A stretch of DNA of 29,197 nt from JAFGMQ01 sp036733345 (GTDB lineage: Bacteria > Desulfobacterota > DSM-4660 > Desulfatiglandales > Desulfatiglandaceae): positions 1-29,197 of the forward strand of contig DAINAR010000040.1 in assembly GCA_036733345.1 (NCBI GenBank), read 5' to 3'. Below are positions 1 to 5,876 of this stretch, in pieces. The position numbers were made by a program, and so were the translations under genes. Under the pieces are notes generated by a model. The model was not told where the DNA came from. It saw nothing but the letters and a program-made list of their open reading frames with translations, and did not search any database. Within the stretch, counting starts at the first letter, position 1. Each line of letters begins with the position of its first letter.

Positions 1-62
1 TTACAGATCTGATGATGCCGGGAATCGGCGGGATGGAAGTTGTAAAACATATTAATTTATAA
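1..62 (+). pseudogene. 5' part of a response-regulator receiver/histidine kinase gene, cut by the element
   Basis: Read in the frame starting at position 3, the first 60 bases give TDLMMPGIGGMEVVKHINL and then a stop at 60-62. This is the centre of a response-regulator receiver domain. The Asp coded at 6-8 is followed by the conserved xxMPG and is the expected phospho-acceptor. The reading departs from receiver sequence at about position 54, exactly where the CATATTAA junction repeat (48-55) lies. The rest of the receiver and the attached kinase continue at 12840 in the same frame. The start of the gene is outside the window. The short tail NL-stop is element sequence, so the product would be a receiver truncated just after the phosphorylation site and is probably non-functional. 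Confidence 0.88.
39..55 (+). other. attL, left junction of the integrated element
   Basis: The 17-mer here matches 12831-12847 at 14 of 17 positions, and the last 8 bases (CATATTAA, 48-55) are identical. Joining the host side of this copy to the host side of the right copy rebuilds an uninterrupted receiver domain (MEVVKHI followed by KARHSDI). That reconstruction is stronger evidence for the junction than the short repeat alone. An 8-bp core is within the usual range for tyrosine recombinase crossover regions. Confidence 0.82.
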
Positions 63-100
63 ATATATTCCTACCCTTAATAATTTCAATAACTTAGCCA

Positions 101-131
101 AAGCGCAACCCCTTCAGGTTGCGCTTTTTTT
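101..131 (+). terminator. Rho-independent terminator just inside the left end
   Basis: GCGCAACC (103-110) pairs with GGTTGCGC (117-124) over a 6-nt loop, followed by seven T. It would stop transcripts from the interrupted host gene before they enter the element. The stem also contains the GCAACC motif that recurs near the right end, so it may double as an integrase arm site. Confidence 0.82.
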
Positions 132-159
132 ACCCTATTTCGCACCCGTTATGCAACCA
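103..159 (+). repeat. GCAACC motifs near attL (possible integrase arm sites)
   Basis: GCAACC occurs at 105-110, inverted at 117-122, and as GCAACCA at 153-159. This is 50-105 bp inside the left core. A similar cluster lies 62-96 bp inside the right core (GCAACCA 12751-12757, GCAACT 12761-12766, GCAACCA 12772-12778). The symmetric placement suits arm-type binding sites of a lambda-like integrase. The motif also occurs elsewhere in the element (near 7893 and 11010), so this is tentative. Confidence 0.3.
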
Positions 160-315
160 TTTTTCCACGTTTTACCGCCTCTGTGTTTGCAGTGATAATA
201 ACACATAATTTATTTTCCTTTTTTTTTACTCTTTTGCCAATTTTTTACTTGACTTTTTCAAAAAGATGCTATACACTGTATTTACTAAGCAAGTTAAAAA
301 TATTTCAGGCAGGTA

Positions 316-343
316 TTGACAATATATTAAAAATGTTTATCTT
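316..343 (+). promoter_or_regulatory. Promoter for the first ribbon-helix-helix gene
   Basis: TTGACA (316-321), a 16-bp spacer and TATCTT (338-343) resemble a sigma-70 promoter, about 30 bp before the gene at 375. The preceding stretch (132-315) is very AT-rich and holds a weaker TTGACT/TATACA pair near 248-275. I see no other gene in 63-374. Confidence 0.5.
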
Positions 344-374
344 TTATAGCAACACATACAAGGAGGTTTTACAA

Positions 375-635
375 ATGAAAACAACTCAAAGAAATTTTAG
401 GTTCCCTGATGAGGTTTACGAAGAACTCCAGGCCACAGCCGAAAAAAACAATTGCTCAATTACAGATTTAATTGTGGAGGGCGCAAAAAAAGAAATAGTG
501 TGGCGCAAGATTAGAGATGAACTGAATCAACCTCAAACATTAGTATTCAATGAGGAAAAAGGATATTATGAGGCCGAGCCTGAATACAGGGAAAAATTCC
601 TCAAAATATTAGAAACCAATTTAGCTATTTTATAG
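375..635 (+). CDS. Ribbon-helix-helix (Arc/CopG-like) DNA-binding protein
   Basis: This is an 86-residue protein. The ATG at 375 is chosen over an upstream in-frame ATG at 183 because AAGGAGG lies directly before it and the protein sequence becomes convincing only there. The N-terminal stretch RNFRFPDEVYEELQATAEKN, followed by NCSITDLIVEGAKKEI, has the beta-strand, helix, helix pattern of the MetJ/Arc/CopG fold. The C-terminal 35 residues are acidic and unassigned. As the first gene inside attL with its own promoter, it probably acts as a transcriptional repressor of the element, but its operator is not identified. Its leader, aggaggttttacaaatg, is almost repeated before the genes at 5464 and 11486. 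Confidence 0.72.
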   Translation: MKTTQRNFRFPDEVYEELQATAEKNNCSITDLIVEGAKKEIVWRKIRDELNQPQTLVFNEEKGYYEAEPEYREKFLKILETNLAIL

Positions 636-709
636 ATATATACAATCTGTTCTATAATGGCGGGTCACGTTCGCTTGGAATGGCGCATGCTTAATTAGTT
701 ATGAGTGAT

Positions 710-780
710 CCTCAATAGGTGCCATGTAGAATCATTACCATTAATGATTTTTGCATGGCTTTTTTTATGCCTATTGGAGG
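710..780 (+). promoter_or_regulatory. Terminator/attenuator hairpin with paired Shine-Dalgarno before the AlpA-like gene
   Basis: GCCATG (721-726) pairs with CATGGC (754-759), and inside it AATCATTA (730-737) pairs with TAATGATT (742-749). Seven T follow (760-766), which makes an intrinsic terminator 20 bp before the start codon. Around it, CAATAGG (713-719) pairs with CCTATTG (770-776). CCTC (710-713) can instead pair with the GAGG of the ribosome-binding site (777-780), with one base shared between the two pairings. A TATAAT box lies at 653-658 with a poor -35. The arrangement predicts that transcription is cut short and translation is held low until something relieves the fold. Confidence 0.68.
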
Positions 781-785
781 AAATC

Positions 786-1001
786 ATGGAACAATGGCTC
801 AAACCCGCACAAGGCGCCAAATATTGCAGCGTTAGTCTGAAAACCTTCCGATCTTGGCTACAGGATGGCCTCAAACATAGCCGTTTGAAAAGCGGCCACA
901 TCTTAATCAAAATATCCAATATAGACGAATACTTACAGCGTTTTGAAATAACTGAATCCGCTGTAGACCGTTTCATCTCTGACATTTTGGAGGGCTTTTA
1001 A
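786..1001 (+). CDS. AlpA/excisionase-like helix-turn-helix protein
   Basis: This is a 71-residue protein. The ATG at 786 follows GGAGG at 776-780; a longer reading from 705 would run through the hairpin and is not credible. The sequence WLKPAQGAKYCSVSLKTFRSW, then LKHSRLKSGHILIKISNIDEYL, is the winged MerR-type fold of excisionases and AlpA regulators: helix-turn-helix, a basic wing (SRLKSGHILI), then a helix starting with D. In P4-like and PICI satellites, AlpA turns on excision and other element genes. That role here is inferred from fold and position. The stop overlaps the ATG of the next gene (TAATG), so the two are translationally coupled. Confidence 0.7.
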   Translation: MEQWLKPAQGAKYCSVSLKTFRSWLQDGLKHSRLKSGHILIKISNIDEYLQRFEITESAVDRFISDILEGF

Positions 1002-2035
1002 TGCATAAACCTATCCAAAAATGGACACCCAAGACACTAGAGTTTCATTCAGCGGGACGTGGCCGACCTAAAAAATATTTATCTGAACGACGTCAAAAAA
1101 TTGAAGATTTGCTAATCAAAACGATTTTGGAAATCAGGCGGGATATTGATTTCACACCTGGGAGCCGTGGATGGTGTTATCTCCTGGAACAGCACGGGCT
1201 TCAAAAGGGTGATTTTGACGTATGCCAGAAGATAATCACAGATGCAAGAAAAGATGGAAGATTGCCTTTGAATATATGTTCAGATGACAGCTCACGGCAG
1301 TTCCATAATTTAGAGAGGCTTGACACGACCAGTGTTGAAGACGAAGCCACTAGCTGGATTCGATGGATTATTGATGAGTGTTGGAAGAGTTACAACCCGG
1401 TCTCATTCTGGCGAAATCAAAAATTCTATGTGGAGGTCATTGTTGAAAAAATTGATTTATTACAACTCTTTAAAGCAACTTGTGCAAAATTCCATGTGCC
1501 GCTTGCAAGTTCAAAAGGCTGGCCCGATCTTTCACTACGTGCGGGAATGATGTCCAGATTTAAAAAATGGGAAGCCAAAGGCAAGCAGTGCGTTTTGCTA
1601 CTCTGTGGTGATTTTGACCCAGCCGGTTTACTAATAAGCCAAAATTACAGAAACATGCTGAATGAAATAGCAAGTGCTATGAGCTGGAGTCCTGAACATC
1701 TAATCATAGAAAGATTTGGTCTAAATGCTGATTTGATCGCACTAGCAGGTCTATCATGGATTGACAATTTGCAAACATCTTCAGGCGGTGACTTAACTAA
1801 TCCAAGACACCCAGACAGCAAAAAGCCCTATGTTGTTGAATATATAAAAAAATATGGTGTCAGGAAATGTGAGGCAAACGCTTTGGTTACACGACCTGAT
1901 ATAGCTAAAAATTTAATTGAATGTACATTAAATAAATACGTAGATGAAAATTCCATGCACGAATATCAGCAAAAAATAAAAGCGGTGCAAGGTGAACTCC
2001 AAAGTGAAATATGCAGATTTGTTAATATATTTTAA
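1001..2035 (+). CDS. Spo11/topoisomerase VI-A-like Toprim-domain protein
   Basis: This 344-residue protein has a basic N-terminus (about 1-35). A winged-helix-like segment (about 50-100, GSRGWCYLLEQHG with Tyr60) sits where TopoVI-A/Spo11 proteins carry their catalytic Tyr. A Toprim domain follows: VEVIVEK with Glu149, then LCGDFDPAG with Asp204 and Asp206. Glu plus DxD is the Toprim metal-binding set, and the xDFDPAG form is typical of the TopoVI-A branch. Members of this family occur in phages and mobile elements, mostly uncharacterised. It may nick or join DNA during replication or segregation of the element. The TopoVI-B ATPase partner is absent, and whether Tyr60 is truly catalytic is uncertain. 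Confidence 0.6.
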   Translation: MHKPIQKWTPKTLEFHSAGRGRPKKYLSERRQKIEDLLIKTILEIRRDIDFTPGSRGWCYLLEQHGLQKGDFDVCQKIITDARKDGRLPLNICSDDSSRQFHNLERLDTTSVEDEATSWIRWIIDECWKSYNPVSFWRNQKFYVEVIVEKIDLLQLFKATCAKFHVPLASSKGWPDLSLRAGMMSRFKKWEAKGKQCVLLLCGDFDPAGLLISQNYRNMLNEIASAMSWSPEHLIIERFGLNADLIALAGLSWIDNLQTSSGGDLTNPRHPDSKKPYVVEYIKKYGVRKCEANALVTRPDIAKNLIECTLNKYVDENSMHEYQQKIKAVQGELQSEICRFVNIF

Positions 2036-2043
2036 TCAGTTAC

Positions 2044-2138
2044 ATGCGGGGTCAATGCCATCACCCCGCATTAGTTCCGGGCCGTGCTGATCTGGACAGA
2101 TTAGTAGAACGGTGACCTCCAACACCAAGGCCCGGAAC
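2044..2138 (+). other. Structured intergenic region: hairpin plus three-way-junction-like fold
   Basis: ATGCGGGG (2044-2051) pairs perfectly with CCCCGCAT (2064-2071). Immediately after, GTTCCGGGCC (2074-2083) pairs perfectly with GGCCCGGAAC (2129-2138). This long stem encloses two smaller hairpins: CTGATCT/AGATTAG over the loop GGAC, and GGTG/CACC. The 65-nt unit therefore folds as a closed three-way junction. It could be a small RNA, a leader element controlling the primase gene 28 bp downstream, or a single-strand DNA structure at a replication origin. No T-run follows directly, so it is not a simple terminator. Confidence 0.6.
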
Positions 2139-2165
2139 ACCCATTTTTAAAAAGAGAGAAATATT

Positions 2166-3983
2166 ATGAACCTAAGAGATGAAGTTTTAAAGAAAATTGA
2201 CTATCAAAAGTTTTACTCAAGTCATTTAGACGATTTAGGGGAGCCTAACGACCAGGGCGAGTGTCAGGCAAGATGTCCGTTCCATCTAGATAATAGTCCC
2301 TCCCTCAGTGTCAACACAAAGACCGGTCTGTTCCATTGCTTTGGGTGTGATGCAAAAGGCGATATTTTCAGCTTTTACCAGAAAAAGAACAAAATTGATT
2401 TCCGAACAGCCGTTGAATCTCTGGCTAAAGATTTAGGCATCAATGGCAATGGAAAAGGACTGGGCGAACTTCTTAAAACTTATGATTATAAAAATCCAGA
2501 TGGAAAACTACTCTTCCAGATGTGCCGATTTGAGAACAAAGAGTTCAGACAAAGACAGCCGGGCGGACACGATGGCTGGATATGGCACATTAAGGGCTTA
2601 GAACCGGTGCCGTATAACCTGCCTGAAATCCTAAAAGCAGATACCATTTATGTCTGTGAAGGTGAAAAGGACGCAGACACTTTAACTGATTTAGGTCTGT
2701 GTGCTACTACTAACAGCAATGGGGCCGGGAACTGGAGAAAGGAACTGAATCAATATTTTGAGGGAAAAAACATAGTCATTTTACCGGATAATGACCAAGC
2801 TGGAAAAAATCATGCTGAAGACGTGGCACGAAATTTGGCGAATTATGCAAAGACAATTAAAATTGTGAATCTGCCAGACCTGCCACCAAAAGGCGATGCA
2901 TCAGATTTTATAGAAAAAGGGAGCACTACTAACCGCCAAAAGATGAGGTTACTCTTGAATGTTAAAAACACCCCACTCTGGGAACCATCGGCAATATTAG
3001 AACCTGAACCGGTGGGTTTATCCTGCTTAGAGGCAAATGACCTGCTCAGAATGGAGTATCCAGCAATTCAGGAGGTCATCGGACGTGGTATCCTGCCTGA
3101 AGGATGCGGATTATTGCTTGCCGGTGAAGCCAAGACCGGTAAAAGTTTGTTATCACTAGAATGGGCCATACATTTAGCATTAGGCACACCCATGTTTGAT
3201 GGTTTAATTCCCATACCGAAAAAGAGGCGGGTGGTGTTCTTCCAGGTAGAAAACCCGGAACGACAAATCCAGTTCAGGTTATCAAAGATGCTGGAAGGTT
3301 TAAGTGTTAGTAACCTGCCTGATTCTATCTATTTTGCTGATAGAAAGTTCAGATATAACTTATTAGACCCTGAATGCATAAAGGAAATGGTTCAAGTCAT
3401 CGGCAGATGCGGGGCTGATATTTTTATAATTGACCCCTTATCAAGTTTTCACCTGGTAAATGAGAATGACAATGTGCTGATGCGAAACGTACTGGACATG
3501 ATCACATCTATATCAGTTCAGACCGGTGCCGCTTCCATCGTTATTCACCATTTCGGTAAACCCAACAAAGATCAAACGGAGAAAGACAGAACCAGAGGCG
3601 CTTCCAGTATTCAAGGGTGGTACGATGGGCATTGTACACTGGTCAACAAAAAGCATGAAAACAAGGTTTTACGGACTGTCACCTTTGCACCACTAAGGCA
3701 CGGTAAAGAACTAAAACCAATTTTAATAGAAAGAGATGATAATTTTTTATCTCATGTCACGGAGGCAGATTCCATGATCACACCTAAAGATGTGCAGAGT
3801 ATCATTGAACAAAATTTCGATGGTACGGCCGACACAAAAGTAAAATTAATACAAGCATTGATTACAGCGTTTGACTGTTCGCAGAGCACGGCGATCAGGG
3901 CAATCACTAATTCAATTGAGATGGGGAATGTAATCAAATTTCCCGGCAAAGGTAAGAGTGTAATTTATAAGTCTACTGTTTAA
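2166..3983 (+). CDS. Primase-helicase: CHC2 zinc finger, Toprim and RecA-like ATPase fusion
   Basis: This 605-residue protein has a CHC2 zinc-binding domain (Cys37, His40, Cys58, Cys61) that resembles the DNA-binding end of DnaG. A Toprim domain follows, with Glu165 in YVCEGEKDA and Asp208/Asp210 in LPDNDQAG. After a linker, a RepA/DnaB-type RecA ATPase starts at about 290: Walker A GEAKTGKS (320-327), Walker B DIFIIDPL with Asp423, and IHHFGK near 460. The C-terminal 60 residues look like a winged helix. Such proteins prime and unwind at phage, plasmid and satellite origins, so the element probably replicates on its own after excision. The candidate origin repeats begin 10 bp after the stop, which supports this. 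Confidence 0.88.
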   Translation: MNLRDEVLKKIDYQKFYSSHLDDLGEPNDQGECQARCPFHLDNSPSLSVNTKTGLFHCFGCDAKGDIFSFYQKKNKIDFRTAVESLAKDLGINGNGKGLGELLKTYDYKNPDGKLLFQMCRFENKEFRQRQPGGHDGWIWHIKGLEPVPYNLPEILKADTIYVCEGEKDADTLTDLGLCATTNSNGAGNWRKELNQYFEGKNIVILPDNDQAGKNHAEDVARNLANYAKTIKIVNLPDLPPKGDASDFIEKGSTTNRQKMRLLLNVKNTPLWEPSAILEPEPVGLSCLEANDLLRMEYPAIQEVIGRGILPEGCGLLLAGEAKTGKSLLSLEWAIHLALGTPMFDGLIPIPKKRRVVFFQVENPERQIQFRLSKMLEGLSVSNLPDSIYFADRKFRYNLLDPECIKEMVQVIGRCGADIFIIDPLSSFHLVNENDNVLMRNVLDMITSISVQTGAASIVIHHFGKPNKDQTEKDRTRGASSIQGWYDGHCTLVNKKHENKVLRTVTFAPLRHGKELKPILIERDDNFLSHVTEADSMITPKDVQSIIEQNFDGTADTKVKLIQALITAFDCSQSTAIRAITNSIEMGNVIKFPGKGKSVIYKSTV

Positions 3984-3992
3984 ATTTATAAA

Positions 3993-4191
3993 TCTATACA
4001 TTCATTCACGAAAAACACGTGAACGTTCAAGGGGTCATGACTGTATAATTTATATAATAATTTCAGTAATTTATGTTGTTTGTTGTTTCGTGAACGTTCA
4101 AGGGGTCATGAACGTTTGCAACTAATTGAATTTACTACTAATTCTATACGTTCATGGCCCTCTATATATACATATTGAATGAATGTATAGA
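3993..4191 (+). repeat. Repeat cluster after the primase-helicase gene (candidate origin or operator)
   Basis: A 23-bp sequence containing the palindrome GAACGTTC followed by AAGGGGTCATGA is perfectly repeated at 4018-4040 and 4089-4111. A 15-bp sequence TCTATACATTCATTC at 3993-4007 has an exact inverted copy at 4177-4191 and a near-direct copy at 4143-4155. The first 23-mer lies directly upstream of a perfect TATAAT (4044-4049). Iteron-like repeats next to a primase-helicase gene suggest a replication origin. The overlap with a -10 box suggests an operator as an alternative. Confidence 0.65.
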
Positions 4192-4222
4192 ATTATCAAA
4201 CCAAACTTTAGGAGAATTTAAT

Positions 4223-4441
4223 ATGAACAACCACTGGAGTAATAAAATTTCGTTGCATGATGTCCTAGCTGTGGCAAATTTAACCGGCTATAAAACCACA
4301 CCTGATGTCCACACTAAGGCGGATTTAATCTTGGCCGTGGCGTGTGACCTGATAAAACATCCACGTTCAACATTAGGAACTGGAGCTGATCGTATCAGTC
4401 ACTTTTTGCGTGCCGTGAGAGCTGGGTGTGGCCGGTCATGA
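4223..4441 (+). CDS. Small protein of unknown function
   Basis: This 72-residue product starts at the ATG at 4223, which has AGGAG 8 bp upstream. An upstream in-frame ATG at 4154 lies inside the repeat cluster and has no ribosome-binding site. The sequence (ISLHDVLAVANLTGYKTTPDVHTKADLILAVACDLI) is mostly helical with a basic C-terminus, and I recognise no family. It lies between two repeat fields, so a DNA-binding or replication accessory role is possible, but that is only a guess from position. Confidence 0.55.
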   Translation: MNNHWSNKISLHDVLAVANLTGYKTTPDVHTKADLILAVACDLIKHPRSTLGTGADRISHFLRAVRAGCGRS

Positions 4442-4442
4442 T

Positions 4443-4750
4443 GGACATGTACAGAATATTGTACAACTTACAGAAGGTATACCATATTTTGTGTATTAAA
4501 ACGGGACATGTACAAGATATTGTGTATTGTTATGTGAATGTGTGCGTGGCATTGTGTTATATCGTAATAGGGACATGTACAGGTTAACTGTACATGTTAA
4601 CTGTACATGTTAAAGAAGGTATACCATATTTTGTGTATCATAACGGGACGTGTACAGGATAACTGTACAGGTTAACTGTACATGTTAAAGAAGGTATACC
4701 ATATTTTGTGTATCATAACGGGACGTGTACAGGATAACTGTACACCTTAA
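4443..4750 (+). repeat. Non-coding field of GTAC-rich direct and inverted repeats before the small terminase gene
   Basis: A unit beginning GAAGGTATACCATATTTTGT occurs at 4473, 4615 and 4690; the last two are exactly 75 bp apart and nearly identical. Each continues into ACGGGAC(A/G)TGTACA. Between them are many copies of the palindrome TGTACA and of TTAACTGTACA. No open frame covers 4442-4857, so this is a 416-bp gene-free stretch. It may be a second origin region, or the packaging (pac/cos) recognition site, which in phages and satellites often lies next to the small terminase gene. The copies are not separated by unique spacers, so it is not CRISPR. Confidence 0.8.
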
Positions 4751-4857
4751 AGAATCTGACTCGGCGCTTGTCTTGTCGGGGATAGCTTCATGAATATTGG
4801 GTATTATTTTCCTATTTTATGCTATTTAATGTTCAAATATAACAAAAAAGGTTAATT

Positions 4858-5202
4858 ATGTCAATAGAAAATCCAAAAATTGATGGAAGGACACGGACAG
4901 CCCGGACTATAGGCTATATAAAAGAATGGCTTAATATTGCACCCATCCCGACCGGTAAAAAACTTTTAGCTGATTATATTGCACGTAACACGGCGATTGA
5001 ACAGGCTATTTTCTCCCAGGCGGTTAAAGACGGTTTGCTGGATAATACCGGAAAGCTGAATAAACAGATAGAAAAACACCTGCTTAGGTTTCAGACGGCT
5101 TCAAAAACAGCACTGGTCGAATTGATGAAGCTGGAAAATAGGGATACCCAGGGAGCAAATGAGGCGAAAGAGGATATCTTTAATGATGTTTTTGATGAGT
5201 AA
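4858..5202 (+). CDS. Probable terminase small subunit
   Basis: This 114-residue protein starts at an ATG preceded by AAAAGG. It contains two helical blocks: TARTIGYIKEWLNIA with KLLADYIARNTAIEQAIFSQAV, then KHLLRFQTASKTALVELMKLE. The second resembles the C-terminal helices of P27-like small terminases. Size and position (just after a repeat field and two genes before the large terminase) fit a small terminase, which binds the packaging site and recruits the large subunit. I cannot confirm the family from signature residues. A replication accessory protein is the main alternative. Confidence 0.5.
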   Translation: MSIENPKIDGRTRTARTIGYIKEWLNIAPIPTGKKLLADYIARNTAIEQAIFSQAVKDGLLDNTGKLNKQIEKHLLRFQTASKTALVELMKLENRDTQGANEAKEDIFNDVFDE

Positions 5203-5463
5203 TGCTTTACAGTAAAGTACAACCTTTGAAGTTAACTAAATGTTTTTATTATCTTTTATTGGTTGTGTCTTGGCCGTGGTTGCGGATTAGTTGCGGATTC
5301 AGCCTCAAAAGCCCTGTTTTAGAGGTGCCGACCTGCAAAAATATTTTTGTGAAAATGTGGGTGTATAACCACGTTCCCAAATTGTAAAAAATAAAAAATA
5401 ACCGGAAATCATTAACCGGACAACATAACATTACTAACCATTTAACACTTAGGAGGTTTTACA

Positions 5464-5727
5464 ATGTGGCAAACAACAAATATTAGACACCCGGAATACA
5501 AAGGCGAATTAGGCGAACTCGAACTCACAAAACTTAACAACAATGGGGTATTCACGAAAACCAGGATTGTGTTACCGCTCAGAATTCCTGGTGATACAGA
5601 GTATGTTCAATACAGCAATCGGGAGTTATCCACTCTGCTCTTTGATTTGGCCTATGCTTTGGAACCGGAAGTTGTTGACGACTACCTGGAGAATGACATG
5701 GCAGAACCGACAATTATATCTAATTAA
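5464..5727 (+). CDS. Small protein of unknown function between the terminase genes
   Basis: This 87-residue protein starts at an ATG directly after AGGAGGTTTTACA, a strong ribosome-binding site nearly identical to that of the gene at 375. The product is acidic (ELGELELTKLNNNG, then ELSTLLFDLAYALEPEVVDDYLEN), with a likely beta-rich first half and a helical second half. I recognise no domain. It could be a packaging accessory or a helper-interference factor, but nothing in the sequence decides this. The 261 bp before it (5203-5463) holds no convincing gene, only the direct repeats TTGCGGATT (twice near 5280) and AACCGG (twice near 5400-5420). Confidence 0.6.
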   Translation: MWQTTNIRHPEYKGELGELELTKLNNNGVFTKTRIVLPLRIPGDTEYVQYSNRELSTLLFDLAYALEPEVVDDYLENDMAEPTIISN

Positions 5728-5742
5728 CAGAGCAAAATCGAG

Positions 5743-5869
5743 GGTATAGCTGAGTATGCCTTCAATGCTAAACGTCGATTGTGGGGCCTCTCAGGGCCTC
5801 ACAAGCGGTATTAAAACGTAAAAAACTGATCACTATTGAACCTCCTGAAGGTCTGTGAACGTGTGGAGG
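5743..5869 (+). promoter_or_regulatory. Folded leader of the large terminase gene with a paired Shine-Dalgarno
   Basis: GGTATA (5743-5748) can pair with TATGCC (5755-5760). TGTGGGGCC (5780-5788) pairs with GGCCTCACA (5795-5803) over six bases, with one G-T wobble. CCTCC (5841-5845) is complementary to the gene's GGAGG ribosome-binding site (5865-5869). The last pairing would hide the start region, as also predicted for the AlpA-like gene, so terminase translation may be conditional. Confidence 0.5.
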
Positions 5870-5876
5870 CTAAATA

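Noticed and set aside
183..374. N-terminal extension of the first ribbon-helix-helix gene.
   Set aside because: The extension is low-complexity and Phe-rich from an AT-rich leader. A strong AAGGAGG site and the family's start lie at 375.
4443..4750. CRISPR-like array.
   Set aside because: Only three unequal copies occur, with palindromic repeated sequence rather than unique spacers, and no cas genes are nearby.
5202..5387. Short open frame of 61 codons overlapping the small terminase stop (TAATG).
   Set aside because: It has no ribosome-binding site, an implausible Cys/Trp-rich composition, and runs across direct repeats and AT-rich spacer, so it is probably chance.
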